The notes under the pieces: generated by a model
Told to the model about the DNA's origin: nothing
The model's input: only the letters and a program-made list of their open reading frames with translations
The model's database searches: none
Position numbers and translations under genes: made by a program
Shown: positions 1 through 9,307 of the stretch, piece after piece
Layout of the letters: each line of letters begins with the position of its first letter
Numbering within the stretch: position 1 is the stretch's first letter
Source of the DNA: Aquibaculum sediminis
GTDB taxonomy: Bacteria > Pseudomonadota > Alphaproteobacteria > Kiloniellales > DSM-21159
DNA: 64,000 bases
NCBI RefSeq assembly: GCF_040712085.1
Contig: NZ_JBFCVK010000001.1
Location: 310,001 to 374,000 of the forward strand
Direction: 5' to 3'

Positions 1-1253
1 CGGCGCGTGACCACGCTCTGCCAGTCCATCGGTTGCAAATCGACCACGAAGCCGGCGTTCCGCAGGGCCTGCGCCGCAACCACAGGCTGATCGTTCAGCG
101 TGACCACGTCCGTTGGCGCCATCAGCACGACCGGCGTTCCGTCATAGCCCGCCTCCTCCAAAAGCTGGGCTGCCGCTTCCGGGTCGCCGCCGCTGGTCAA
201 AGTCTCGGAGCCTGTCTCGTCGGCCAGCGGGGTGCCGCAACCGAAGATGGCGCCACAGAGTTCATAGTACTCGGGGTTGCCGACCATGGTGGCCAGCACG
301 TCTTCCTGGCTTAGAGCCAGCAGTGCCGCCTGGCGCATCTGCTTATCGTCGAAGGGCGGGTGCTTGAAGTTCATGCGCCCCATGGTCTGATAGCCAAGAG
401 GGTCACGCCGCTCGACAACCACATCCGGGTTGCTCTCGACCATCGGCAGTAGATCCACCTGGACCTGCTCGATATAGTCAATCTCACCGGCGCCAAGCGC
501 GTTGATGGCGGTCTGCTGGTCCGCCATGTTCACCCAGACTACGCGATCGACATAGACGTGCTTGCCGCCTGCCATCCAACTGGGCTCTTCATCGCGCGGC
601 ACATAGTCATCGAAGCGCTCATAAACCACACGCTGCCCGGGATCGAACTCATCTTCAACGAAGACGAAGGGACCGGAGCCGATATGCTCCTCGATCGGGG
701 TATCCGCCGACGTCTCTGCCACGCGCTTGGGCATGATAAAGGGAGGCAGCGCCGACTGCTTGGAGATAACGGAAATCAGCGGCTCGAAGGGCTCGGAGAG
801 AGTCCAGGTCAGGGTCTTCTCATCAGTCGCCTCAAGGCTCTCAGTCACATCGAAGATAAGCTGGCCACCGGAATCCCGCTTGCCCCACCGCTTGAGCGAA
901 GCCACGGCGTCTTCGGCGGTCACCGCTTCACCATCGTGGAACACCAAGCCATCGCGCAGGGTGAAAGTATAAGAGAGGCCATCATCGGAGACCTCCCAAT
1001 CGGCCATCTGTGGCTGCGGCTCGAAGTTCTCGTCTTGCGCCAAGAGAACGTCGTAGATCATGTATGCATGATTGCGGGTGATATGCGCCGTGGTGATGAC
1101 AGGATCGAGAACCCGCAGCCCGGAGTGCATGACGCCGGTGATGGTCTGCGCCCCCGAAACAGCCGGTGTGAGCAGCGTTGCAGCCAACAAGGCACCGGCA
1201 GCGATACTACCGCGCCGCAACAACCTGCTCTTCAGGTTCAAGGCTTCAGTCAT
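1..1253 (-). CDS. ABC transporter substrate-binding protein, peptide/nickel type (SBP_bac_5), 3' end cut by window edge
   Basis: Periplasmic binding component of a peptide/opine-type ABC importer. The reading frame is open from ATG at 1253 to the left edge (about 417 codons), so the C-terminus is missing. The N-terminus has a twin-arginine-like LLRRGS stretch, then an Ala/Leu-rich signal segment ending near VSGAQ. The family hallmarks follow: 'FTLRDGLVFHDGE' and 'VTAEDAVASLKRW', then 'SGPFVF', 'VVWVNMADQQTAINAL' and 'GEIDY'. The start is fixed by AGGAGG at 1261-1266, seven bases upstream. An ATG at 1257 reads into a stop after three codons. No permease or ATPase is visible; they should lie left of the window. 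Ligand specificity (dipeptide, oligopeptide or other) cannot be read. Confidence 0.9.
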   Translation of the reverse strand, partial: MTEALNLKSRLLRRGSIAAGALLAATLLTPAVSGAQTITGVMHSGLRVLDPVITTAHITRNHAYMIYDVLLAQDENFEPQPQMADWEVSDDGLSYTFTLRDGLVFHDGEAVTAEDAVASLKRWGKRDSGGQLIFDVTESLEATDEKTLTWTLSEPFEPLISVISKQSALPPFIMPKRVAETSADTPIEEHIGSGPFVFVEDEFDPGQRVVYERFDDYVPRDEEPSWMAGGKHVYVDRVVWVNMADQQTAINALGAGEIDYIEQVQVDLLPMVESNPDVVVERRDPLGYQTMGRMNFKHPPFDDKQMRQAALLALSQEDVLATMVGNPEYYELCGAIFGCGTPLADETGSETLTSGGDPEAAAQLLEEAGYDGTPVVLMAPTDVVTLNDQPVVAAQALRNAGFVVDLQPMDWQSVVTR

Positions 1254-1507
1254 CCATATACCTCCTTCGGTTCATGTATTTTAGGCTGCTTTCCCGCAGC
1301 TTTCAGGCGGCAGCACACCGTCTAAGCCGACCGTGGAAGGAGCCTGCCATGCCACTTCCCGCAAAGCAAATAACTCTGGAAGCAGGGCGGTATGAGGAAG
1401 GATGGCTGCCAAGTACGCAGCGCGATCCACGGTGCACACCGGAGGCTTACTTTCTGGAAAATGCAAATCCCCCTCAGGCGTAAGCGCCCTGCGGGTAGGC
1501 TCTACGA
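1254..1507. other. Intergenic gap between the binding-protein gene and ligase
   Basis: About 250 bases with no supported gene. A 76-codon frame opens from a TTG overlapping the ligase stop, but it has no recognisable family, no good ribosome binding site and an unusual composition; I treat it as chance. The promoter of the binding-protein gene should lie here, but no convincing -35/-10 pair was seen. Confidence 0.5.
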
Positions 1508-3076
1508 TCAAGCGATCATCGCACGCAGCCGCTCCAGTGGGTCCGCCTCGCCGGCTGGCTTGTCCCAGCGGATGCGGGCGATGCGGGGGAAGCGCAGGGC
1601 GATGCCTGACTTGTGTCGGCTGGAGGGCTGGACCGCATCGAAGGCCACTTCCAGAACCAGACCCGGCTCGACAGCGCGCACGGGACCGAAGCGGTCCACC
1701 GTGTGGTCACGCACCCACTTGTCGAGGCGCGCGAGCTCCGCATCGGTGAAGCCGCTGTAGGCTTTGCCGATGGGCACCAGCGTTCCCGCCTCGGTCCAGG
1801 CGCCGAAGGTGTAGTCCGAGAAAAGGGAACTGCGCCGCCCGTGACCGCGCTGCGCGTACATGAGCACCGCATCTACCGTCAGCGCATCGCGCTTGAACTT
1901 GTACCAGTGGCCCTTCGGCCGGCCGGCCAGATATGGGCTGGCCGCCCGTTTCAGCATCAGACCCTCGACGCCGCTCGCACGAGCCTCCCGGCGCAGGCGC
2001 CTGAGCTCCGCGTAGTCCTCCACGACCACCAGCTCCGAGAGGTCCATACGTCCCGGCTGATGTCGGGCATACCAGGCTTCCAGCCGTGCCCGCCGTTCGG
2101 AAAAGGTCAGGGGCCGCAGGTCTTCCCCGGCATCGATCAGCAGGTCGTAGAGCCGAAGATGCGCCGGATGCGACCGCTGCAGCTTGGCCGTCGGGGCCTT
2201 ACGCCCCAGGCGTGTCTGCAGCTCGTTGAAGGGCGCCGGCGCGCCCTCGCGCGCCACCAGGAGTTCCCCGTCGAGCACGGCATCGAAGCCAATATCCTGC
2301 AGCAAGTCAGGGAAAGCGGGCCCGATATCCTCGCCGGTGCGACTGAAGAGGCGGCACTCGCCCTTGTGCGCCACCAACTGCGCGCGGATGCCGTCCCACT
2401 TCCACTCGGCCTGGAACTCTTCCAGAGGAAGCCCGTCGAGCTCTGCTTCCTCCAGCGGATGGGCCAGCATCAAGGGCCGAAACAGCGCCGCCTCGGCCAC
2501 CTCCGGCTGGGGTGCGCGGCCTTCGAGCCAGGCGAAGAGGTCGCGATAGGGCGGGCGCAGGCCGTGCCAGAGTTCCTCGATCGCACCCGCATCCTGCCCG
2601 CCGAAGTTCGCCAAGGCCGTCTTCGCGAGCCGCTCGGACACGCCAACGCGCAAGCCGCCAGTGATGAGTTTGAGCAGCGCCCAGCGTCCGGTGGGATCGA
2701 GCGCATCCAGCCAGCCGGCAAGCAGCGCCGGCACGTCCGTGCGTCCAGCCTCCTGCAGCGTCTCCACCACTTCCGCCAGACCCGGCTCGCGGTTTGCACC
2801 CCGGCGTTCGGGCCAGAGCAGGGCTGCGGATTCCGCCAGATCGCCCACAAAGTCGTAGGACCAGCGGAAGAGAACGGGATCGCAGCGCTCCTCGATCAAG
2901 GCCCGGATCATGGCCGGCTTGGCGCCCCGGAAGGTCAGCCCGCCGGTCAGTGCCGCCAGGGCCCAGCCCCGATCCGGGTCGGGCACCCGGGCGAAGTAAT
3001 CGCCGATGAGGCGCAGCTTGATGCTGCGACGCGGCGTGAAGACCAGCCGGTCCAACAGCTCGGCGAAGTCCCTCAT
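1508..3076 (-). CDS. ATP-dependent DNA ligase (ligase/exonuclease cassette type)
   Basis: Seals nicks in DNA using ATP, through a covalent lysyl-AMP intermediate. The 522-residue protein has an N-terminal DNA-binding domain (about 1-200), the adenylation domain with nucleophile motif K226-W-D-G inside 'EWKWDG', further nucleotidyltransferase motifs ('FSRTGEDIGPAFPDL', 'LDGELLV', 'EGLMLKR', 'WYKFKR'), and a C-terminal OB domain. This matches the bacterial ligase family that travels with an MBL-fold exonuclease, a Lhr-type helicase and a phosphoesterase. Its start ATG overlaps the exonuclease stop by four bases, so the two are translationally coupled. The helicase and phosphoesterase members are not in this window. 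It is accessory to the NAD-dependent replicative ligase. Confidence 0.93.
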   Translation of the reverse strand: MRDFAELLDRLVFTPRRSIKLRLIGDYFARVPDPDRGWALAALTGGLTFRGAKPAMIRALIEERCDPVLFRWSYDFVGDLAESAALLWPERRGANREPGLAEVVETLQEAGRTDVPALLAGWLDALDPTGRWALLKLITGGLRVGVSERLAKTALANFGGQDAGAIEELWHGLRPPYRDLFAWLEGRAPQPEVAEAALFRPLMLAHPLEEAELDGLPLEEFQAEWKWDGIRAQLVAHKGECRLFSRTGEDIGPAFPDLLQDIGFDAVLDGELLVAREGAPAPFNELQTRLGRKAPTAKLQRSHPAHLRLYDLLIDAGEDLRPLTFSERRARLEAWYARHQPGRMDLSELVVVEDYAELRRLRREARASGVEGLMLKRAASPYLAGRPKGHWYKFKRDALTVDAVLMYAQRGHGRRSSLFSDYTFGAWTEAGTLVPIGKAYSGFTDAELARLDKWVRDHTVDRFGPVRAVEPGLVLEVAFDAVQPSSRHKSGIALRFPRIARIRWDKPAGEADPLERLRAMIA

Positions 3077-4098
3077 GGCAGAGCGTCCTGCTCCTCCTCG
3101 CCGCGACCGATCAGGGAGAGTGCCCGCGCCCGCATCCCCTCGCCCCGGGCCCAGTGGATCAAGGCCTCCTCGCTGCCATGCGTCACCCAGACCTCCGGTG
3201 CGCTAACCTCGCGCAGGGTCTGCGTCAGCTCATCCCAGTCTGCATGGTCCGAGATCACCAGCGGCAGCTCCGCGCCACGCTGGCGCGCCCTCTGCCGCAC
3301 GCGCATCCAACCGGATGCCATGGCGGTGAGGGGATCAGCGAAGCGCCGCAGCCAGCGGTCCGAGAGTGCCGAGGGCGGCGCCACGACGATCTCGCCCGCC
3401 AAGTCTCCGTCCGTTCGGGTGGCAGAGCACAGGGGCCCGAGGGCCACACCCTGTTCCTCGTACAGTTGGCAGAGCGGCTCCAGCGCGCCGTGCAGATAGA
3501 CCGGGCGCTCCCAGCCCGCGCGGCGCAGCAGAGCCAGGAGCCGTTGAGCCTTGCCCAGGGAATAGGCACCGACCAGATGCGTGCGCTCGGGAAACAATGC
3601 TACCGAATGCAGCAGGCGGCGTATCTCCTCGTCGGCCGGAGGATGTCGGAACACCGGCAGCGCGAAGGTGGCTTCGGTCACAAAGACGTCGCAGGGCACC
3701 ACCTCGAAGGCGGCGCAGGTGGGATCGGGCTGGCGCTTATAGTCGCCCGAAACCACCACACGCCAGCCACCCCACTCGATCACGACCTGAGCGGACCCAA
3801 GCACATGGCCCGCGGGCACGAGCCTGACAGTGACCGGCCCGATCCGCAGAGGCTCATGATAGGCCAGCGATTGAAGGGATGCTCCGGCGCGTTCCCCGTA
3901 GCGGGCCCGCATGATGGCGAGGGTCTGCGGGGTGGCAATCACCGCGGCGTGACCAGGGCGAGCGTGGTCGGCGTGGCCATGGGTCACCACGGCACGCGGC
4001 ACTGCACGGTGTGGGTCGATGTAGAAATCCCCGGGCCGGCAGTAGAGCCCACCTGGGGTGACCTGGAGCCAGTTTTCCGGATGAGCTTCGCGGCGCAT
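3073..4098 (-). CDS. Ligase-associated DNA exonuclease, MBL/beta-CASP fold
   Basis: A predicted metal-dependent DNA-processing nuclease of the metallo-beta-lactamase/beta-CASP superfamily (341 residues). The metal-binding signature HGHADH is near residues 40-45, followed by 'GHVLGSAQVVIEW', 'SGDYKRQPDP' and a C-terminal 'VWVTHGSEEAL'. It is first in a two-gene unit with the ATP-dependent ligase (ATGA overlap). The family is known as the exonuclease encoded beside such ligases and is presumed to trim ends before sealing. Its exact polarity and substrate cannot be read from sequence. Confidence 0.9.
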   Translation of the reverse strand: MRREAHPENWLQVTPGGLYCRPGDFYIDPHRAVPRAVVTHGHADHARPGHAAVIATPQTLAIMRARYGERAGASLQSLAYHEPLRIGPVTVRLVPAGHVLGSAQVVIEWGGWRVVVSGDYKRQPDPTCAAFEVVPCDVFVTEATFALPVFRHPPADEEIRRLLHSVALFPERTHLVGAYSLGKAQRLLALLRRAGWERPVYLHGALEPLCQLYEEQGVALGPLCSATRTDGDLAGEIVVAPPSALSDRWLRRFADPLTAMASGWMRVRQRARQRGAELPLVISDHADWDELTQTLREVSAPEVWVTHGSEEALIHWARGEGMRARALSLIGRGEEEQDALP

Positions 4099-4217
4099 GA
4101 GCCATCAGATAGGCAGTGACGACCTTTGTCACCATAGCCTGAGAAGCTTCGGCTTGCCTTCCGCCCAGGGAAGCGGCCAAGCTGCGCGTCCCGACGCCGT
4201 CATGCACAGGAGGCTCC

Positions 4218-4631
4218 ATGGGCACCCCCTTCGAACTGCACCCCGATCTGGCCCGGGACGGCGTGGAGGTGGGGCACTTGCGCCTGTCGCGGCTGCTGCT
4301 GATGAAGGAATCGCGCTGGCCCTGGCTGGTCCTGGTACCCGAACGGGCCGAGATGCGCGATCTGCACGACCTGGAGCCGCTCGACCAGTACCGGGTCTGC
4401 GACGAAATCACCGCCTGTTCAGAGGTGCTCAAGCGGCTCTACGCCGCGCAGAAGATCAACGTGGCGGCGCTCGGCAACATGACGCCACAGTTGCACATCC
4501 ATGTCATCGCACGCTTTTCCGAGGATCCGGCCTGGCCCAAGCCCATCTGGGGCGCGCTGCCGATGCAGCCCTATCCCTCGGCTGCACTGGAGGCCCGCGT
4601 GCATGAACTGCGCCAGGCCCTGAACCTATGA
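4218..4631 (+). CDS. HIT family protein
   Basis: A 137-residue histidine-triad protein; the superfamily hydrolyses or transfers nucleotidyl groups. The triad region reads QLHIHVI (91-97): the canonical first His is Gln91, while His93 (expected nucleophile position) and His95 are kept. 'MTPQLHIHVIARF' and 'DPAWPKPIWG' are typical of the short proteobacterial HIT subfamily. The start is set by AGGAGG four bases before ATG 4218. Its stop overlaps the psuG start (ATGA), implying coupled expression. The substrate is unknown; the coupling suggests a nucleotide-related one, but that is inference. Confidence 0.9.
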   Translation: MGTPFELHPDLARDGVEVGHLRLSRLLLMKESRWPWLVLVPERAEMRDLHDLEPLDQYRVCDEITACSEVLKRLYAAQKINVAALGNMTPQLHIHVIARFSEDPAWPKPIWGALPMQPYPSAALEARVHELRQALNL

Positions 4632-5551
4632 GCCGGCTGCTGCGCATCGGCGAGGAGGTCCAGGCGGCGCTTGCCGAAGGGCGCCCCGTGGTGGCCCTGG
4701 AATCCACGGTCATCGCCCATGGCCTGCCCTGGCCGGACAGCCTCGAGGCCACGCAGGAGATGCTCGAGGCCGTGCGCAGCGCCGGCGCCGTCCCGGCGGT
4801 GGTGGGCGTGACCGCCGGCCGCCTCGTGGTGGGACTGGACGAAGCGGTTATCGAGCGCTTCGCCAAACACGGCCGGCAGGTGATCAAGGTCAGCCGCCGC
4901 GATCTGGCGCGCGCCCTCACCGAGGGCTGTGACGGGGCAACCACCGTGGCCAGCACCATGATCGCAGCCGAGATGGCCGGCATCCGGATCTTCGGCACCG
5001 GCGGGATCGGCGGGGTGCATCGCAGTGCTGAGGGCCAGGGCGACAGCTTCGATGTCTCGGCCGATCTCTACGAACTCGGACGCACGCCGGTCTGCGTGGT
5101 CTCCTCCGGCGCCAAGTCGATCCTCGACCTGCCGCGCACACTGGAAGTGCTGGAAAGCCTCGGCACGCCCGTTATCGGCTATGGCACCGACAGCTTTCCG
5201 ACCTTCTACTCCCGCGACGCCACCCTGCCCATCACCACGCGGGTCGATTCGGCCGAGCAGTCCGCCGCCCTGCTCCACGCCCATTGGGAACTGGGCCTGG
5301 GCGGGGTGCTTCTGGCCAACCCGGTGCCGGAAAGCGCAGCACTGCCCACGCAGACGGTGGAAGCCTGGTTGGAGGAGGCGCTTGCGGCGGCCCAGGCAGA
5401 AGGCGTGGCCGGGCCGCAGGTGACACCCTTCCTGCTGGCACACCTGCATCGACGCAGTGAGGGTCAGACTCTCAAAGCCAATCGTGCTTTGTTGATCGAC
5501 AATGCCCGGGTGGCAGCGCAGGTGGCTGCCAGCTACAGCCAACTCTCCTAG
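4628..5551 (+). CDS. psuG: Pseudouridine-5'-phosphate glycosidase
   Basis: Cleaves the C-C glycosidic bond of pseudouridine 5'-phosphate to uracil and ribose 5-phosphate, in the cytoplasm. The 307-residue length is normal for the family. The landmarks are 'VALESTVIAHGLP' at the N-terminus, 'GTGGIGGVHR', 'VSSGAKSILDLP' and 'GTDSFPTFY'. The usual partner kinase PsuK, which makes the substrate from pseudouridine, is not adjacent; instead the gene is overlapped by a HIT protein. Either a kinase lies elsewhere, or substrate comes as pseudouridine monophosphate from RNA turnover. Confidence 0.95.
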   Translation: MSRLLRIGEEVQAALAEGRPVVALESTVIAHGLPWPDSLEATQEMLEAVRSAGAVPAVVGVTAGRLVVGLDEAVIERFAKHGRQVIKVSRRDLARALTEGCDGATTVASTMIAAEMAGIRIFGTGGIGGVHRSAEGQGDSFDVSADLYELGRTPVCVVSSGAKSILDLPRTLEVLESLGTPVIGYGTDSFPTFYSRDATLPITTRVDSAEQSAALLHAHWELGLGGVLLANPVPESAALPTQTVEAWLEEALAAAQAEGVAGPQVTPFLLAHLHRRSEGQTLKANRALLIDNARVAAQVAASYSQLS

Positions 5552-5571
5552 AGCCGGTCTGAGGCGCCCGC

Positions 5572-6381
5572 TCAGCGCATGGAGATGGCAGGTGACCTGT
5601 CCGACGGCAGAGGCACGCAGGTCGCGCCTGACGGAGCGTCTGCCTGGCAATTCTGCCAGGCAAGCAACAGGCTCTCCACGTCGGGGGAGAGGTCAGCTAT
5701 GGGCGGGCCGGCCATCTCACGCACCAATTTGAGGCGCATGGCGCGGCCGAAGTCCTCATAGTTCACTGCACTCAGCACGAAGGCACCCGGTCCGCCGACG
5801 ACATTGTCACGGTAATAGAGGTCGAGTCCCGGTTCCTCGTTGAGGATTGCCAGACCATTGACCGTCACCCCGGCGGCCATGGCCTCCTCGCGGCCGGATC
5901 GCGAGGCGATGCCCTGGTTGGTGCGGCCGTCACCGGACACATCGATCACCTGGCGCATGCCCTGATAGGGCGCGCTGGCCAGCAGTCGCGTGGCGAAGCG
6001 CAAGACGTTGCCGATGGCTGTGCTGCCGCCATCCACATAGCGCGGCGCCGCCTCGACCGCGGCCGCAAAGGCACTGGCCGAAGCCGAGTCGTAGATCAAT
6101 GTCCAGTCGACGGCCACGACCTGTTCGCCCTGGCTGCCCCACTGCACCAGCACGACCGCCATCCCGCGATCGCCCACGCCACTGATCGCACCCTGCACTT
6201 CGGGATCGCTAAAGGCGTCGGCTATGCCGTTCATCTGCAGATTGAATTCATAGGCATTGACCGAGGAAGAGGCATCCACCGCCAGGACGAGCGCCAGATC
6301 CACGGGGGCCTGCGCGCGCAGCGAGCCTGGGAGGCTCACGCTGAGCAGGAGAAGCAGGAGAAGGGCGCGCAACGCGGTCAT
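5572..6381 (-). CDS. Secreted vWA-domain protein, DUF1194 family
   Basis: A 269-residue exported protein of unknown function. A Leu-rich signal peptide at the N-terminus ends at about SLRAQA. A von Willebrand A-like domain begins with 'ALVLAVDASSSVNAYEF', where DASSS is a DxSxS MIDAS metal site, and 'IDVSGDGRTNQG' matches DUF1194. The open frame extends upstream to 6618, but that extension has no signal-like sequence and overlaps recJ, so ATG 6381 directly before the signal peptide is chosen. A metal-dependent adhesion or scaffolding role in the periplasm is plausible from the fold only. Confidence 0.88.
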   Translation of the reverse strand: MTALRALLLLLLLSVSLPGSLRAQAPVDLALVLAVDASSSVNAYEFNLQMNGIADAFSDPEVQGAISGVGDRGMAVVLVQWGSQGEQVVAVDWTLIYDSASASAFAAAVEAAPRYVDGGSTAIGNVLRFATRLLASAPYQGMRQVIDVSGDGRTNQGIASRSGREEAMAAGVTVNGLAILNEEPGLDLYYRDNVVGGPGAFVLSAVNYEDFGRAMRLKLVREMAGPPIADLSPDVESLLLAWQNCQADAPSGATCVPLPSDRSPAISMR

Positions 6382-6463
6382 GGGCCCAGTATAGCCGCAA
6401 GCCGCGTTTGCAGCAGTCGATTTCGGATAAGGGGAATTGGCATCCCGGAAAGCAACCTGGAGA

Positions 6464-8278
6464 TCACCGAGCCAGCGCGGCGTCATCCACGATGAGCTGC
6501 ACCGCCTCCGCTCCGGTCCAGGCATCGGCGCGCAGCTTCCCGGCCAGATGCACCAGCCGGCCCTCGGCACCCCGGCGCAGGGCTTCACCGAGCGGGCTCT
6601 CGAAGGCACGGAACGCAATGGCCTTCATTCGGCCGCCGTCCTCGCCCTGGGCTATCATCCGCAGATGGTTGCCTTCGGCCCCGACCGGATCGGCCTTGAC
6701 TAGGCGCAGGTTCGGCAGGGCCCAGCGCGGCTCGGGGTTGGCGGTTCCGAAGGGCGCCAGGCGTTCGAGCGCCTGCAGCAGCCCATGGTGCGCGCCGCGT
6801 GGCGCCAGCGCGCCGTCGAACCCCAGGGCCGGGCGGTAGGCGATGCGGATCAGTTCCTCGCCCAGGCGTTCCTCCAGAAAGGCACGCAGGGCGGGAATAG
6901 CGTCGTTCGCCACCGTCAGGCCCGCCGCCATGGCATGGCCGCCGCCATTGACCAGCAGCCCCGCCTGGCGCGCCGCGATGACCGCCGCACCGAGATCAAG
7001 CCCCGGCACCGAGCGACCGGAGCCCTTCGCCAGGCCGTCGTCCTGCATGGCCAGCACCAGGGCGGGCAGGCTGTAGCGTTCCTTTAGCCGGCTGGCGACA
7101 ATGCCGATCACGCCCGGGTGCCAGCCCACGCCTGCTGCGAACACCACCCCTTGCGGCGGAGGCGCGGATTCCACCTGTTCGACCGCTTGCGCCAGAACTT
7201 CCGTTTCGATCTGGCGACGATCACGATTCCAGCCGTCCAGCTTCGCAGCGATGGCCTCCGCCTCCCCCCGATCTTCAGTGGCGAGCAGCCTGGCGCCCAG
7301 CGCAGCCTCCCCCACCCGGCCGCCAGCATTCACCCGCGGCCCCAACAAGAATCCCAGGTGATAGGCGCCGGGGCGTTCATCCAAGCCCGCCACGTCGCCA
7401 AGCGCGCGCAGGCCGGGATTGCGCCGGCTGGCCATGATCTTGAGACCCTGGGAAACCAGGGCACGATTGAGACCGGTCAGCGGCACCACATCGCAGACCG
7501 TGCCCAGTGCGACGATATCCAGCCACTGCAGGAGGTTCGGTTCCGTCCGTCCGTTGCCGTACCAGCCGGCCTGTCGCAACGCCCGGTTCACTGCCACCAC
7601 CAGCAGGAAAGCCACGCCCACGGCAGCGAGATGGCCCAGGCCACTGTCGTCGTCGAGACGGTTCGGATTGACCACGGCCACAGCCGGCGGCAGCGTCGGC
7701 TCGGCGGCATGGTGGTCGACCACGATCACCTCCAGCCCGGCGTCCCTGGCAGCGGCAAGGGGATCATGGGCGGAGATGCCGCAGTCCACCGTTATGACGA
7801 GGTCGACGCCCTCTTCCTTAAGCTGCAGCAGCGCCGCGCTGTTGGGCCCATAGCCCTCGCGCAGGCGGTCGGGCACGTAGATGCGCGGCTCGACCCCGGC
7901 CGAACGGAAGAAGCGATGCAGCACAGCGGCCGAGGTGGCACCGTCCACGTCGTAGTCACCGAAGACCGCAATGCGCTCACCATTGCGGATCGCAGAAGCC
8001 AGCCGATCAGCCGCCACCTCCATGCCCTTGAGACAGGAAGGATCCGGCAGCTGATAACGCAGGCTCGGCTCCAGAAAGAGCTCCGTCGCCTCTTCCGTCA
8101 CGCCGCGTGCCACCAGAGCACGCGCAACCGGCTCCGGCAGGCGCAGCCGCTGGGCCAGGCCCAGGGCCGCGCGCTCATCCCGGGAGCGCAACTCCCAGCG
8201 TTTGCCCGTCAGCGAGCGTTCGACATCCAGAAAGCAGGGACGCCGTTCACCAGCCGACGGGTCGAGCGTCAGACTCAC
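6464..8278 (-). CDS. recJ: Single-stranded-DNA-specific exonuclease RecJ
   Basis: A 5'-3' single-strand DNA exonuclease acting in recombination and mismatch repair. The 604-residue protein shows DHH phosphoesterase motifs: 'FGDYDVDGA' (DYDVDG 108-113), 'DCGISAHDPL', DHH at 188-190, and the DHHA1 region with 'GGGHAMAAGLTV'. It starts at GTG 8278, overlapping the glpX stop by four bases (GTGA), so it is the last gene of a hom-glpX-recJ unit. This order is common in alphaproteobacteria. Confidence 0.96.
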   Translation of the reverse strand: MSLTLDPSAGERRPCFLDVERSLTGKRWELRSRDERAALGLAQRLRLPEPVARALVARGVTEEATELFLEPSLRYQLPDPSCLKGMEVAADRLASAIRNGERIAVFGDYDVDGATSAAVLHRFFRSAGVEPRIYVPDRLREGYGPNSAALLQLKEEGVDLVITVDCGISAHDPLAAARDAGLEVIVVDHHAAEPTLPPAVAVVNPNRLDDDSGLGHLAAVGVAFLLVVAVNRALRQAGWYGNGRTEPNLLQWLDIVALGTVCDVVPLTGLNRALVSQGLKIMASRRNPGLRALGDVAGLDERPGAYHLGFLLGPRVNAGGRVGEAALGARLLATEDRGEAEAIAAKLDGWNRDRRQIETEVLAQAVEQVESAPPPQGVVFAAGVGWHPGVIGIVASRLKERYSLPALVLAMQDDGLAKGSGRSVPGLDLGAAVIAARQAGLLVNGGGHAMAAGLTVANDAIPALRAFLEERLGEELIRIAYRPALGFDGALAPRGAHHGLLQALERLAPFGTANPEPRWALPNLRLVKADPVGAEGNHLRMIAQGEDGGRMKAIAFRAFESPLGEALRRGAEGRLVHLAGKLRADAWTGAEAVQLIVDDAALAR

Positions 8279-9258
8279 AGATTGCCTATCTGATCGTACC
8301 AGGTCTTGCGCGTGAAGTTGTGCTCCGTCTCCACCATCCGCACCGTGCCGGAACGCGAGCGCATGACCAGGGAGTGGGTCAGCGCACCACCCGCGAAGCG
8401 GCGCACACCGCGCAGCATCGAGCCATCGGTCACGCCGGTGCAGGCGAACATCACGTCTTCGCCGCTGGCCAGGTCGTCCAGAAGGTACTTGCGGTCGAAG
8501 TCGGTGATGCCGGCCGCGCGTGCCCGGCCCCGCTCATCATCATTGCGGAAGGTCAGGCGACCCTGGAACTGCCCGCCGATGGCACAGAGCGCAGCGGCCG
8601 CCAGCACACCTTCCGGTGCGCCGCCGCTGCCCATGTAGAGGTCGACGCCGCTATTCTCCCGGCTGGTGGCAATGACTGCAGACACGTCACCATCGCCGAT
8701 CAGCATGATGCGCGCACCCGCCGCCCGCACCTTGGCGATCAGGTCCTCATGGCGCGGCCGGTCGAGGATGCAGACCACCAGGTCCTCCACATCCATCTTC
8801 TTCGCCTTGGCCAGTTCCTTGAGGTTCTCCTCCGGGGTGGCATCGAGATCGACCACACCTTCCGGCATCCCCCCGCCCACGGCGATCTTGTCCATGTAGA
8901 CGTCCGGCGCATGAAGGAAGCCTCCCTCCCCCGCCAGCGCGATGACCGCGAGGGCGTTCGGGCCGCCCTTCGCCGTGATTGTGGTCCCCTCAAGCGGGTC
9001 CAATGCAATGTCCACCTTGGGACCGCCGCTGCCGACGCGCTCGCCGATGTAGAGCATCGGCGCCTCGTCACGCTCGCCCTCACCGATGACCACCGTGCCG
9101 TCGATGGTCAGGCTGTTCAGACCGGCGCGCATGGCTGTGACCGCTGCCTGGTCGGCCGCCTTCTCGTCGCCACGCCCCATCAGGCGCGCTGAAGCCAAGG
9201 CCGCCAGTTCCGTTGCGCGCACGACTTCCAGGGCAAGGTTGCGATCCAGGGTACTCAC
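8275..9258 (-). CDS. glpX: Class II fructose-1,6-bisphosphatase
   Basis: Dephosphorylates fructose 1,6-bisphosphate in gluconeogenesis (in some lineages also sedoheptulose bisphosphate). It is 327 residues with 'TIDGTVVIGEGERDEAPMLYIGE', 'ALDPLEGT' and 'MYMGSGGAPEGVL'-type family motifs. A TTG 15 bases upstream also opens the frame, but that TTG lies inside the ribosome binding site TTGGAGGAAAG, so GTG 9258 is the start. It lies between hom (49-base gap) and recJ (4-base overlap). Confidence 0.95.
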   Translation of the reverse strand: MSTLDRNLALEVVRATELAALASARLMGRGDEKAADQAAVTAMRAGLNSLTIDGTVVIGEGERDEAPMLYIGERVGSGGPKVDIALDPLEGTTITAKGGPNALAVIALAGEGGFLHAPDVYMDKIAVGGGMPEGVVDLDATPEENLKELAKAKKMDVEDLVVCILDRPRHEDLIAKVRAAGARIMLIGDGDVSAVIATSRENSGVDLYMGSGGAPEGVLAAAALCAIGGQFQGRLTFRNDDERGRARAAGITDFDRKYLLDDLASGEDVMFACTGVTDGSMLRGVRRFAGGALTHSLVMRSRSGTVRMVETEHNFTRKTWYDQIGNL

Positions 9259-9307
9259 TGTTCTTTCCTCCAACTCTCGTTCTTGATCTCGGGCGTAATC
9301 TTTGGCG

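Noticed and set aside
1281..1511. 76-codon frame between the binding-protein gene and ligase
   Set aside because: TTG start overlapping the ligase stop, no ribosome binding site, no recognisable family; the gap is better read as untranslated.
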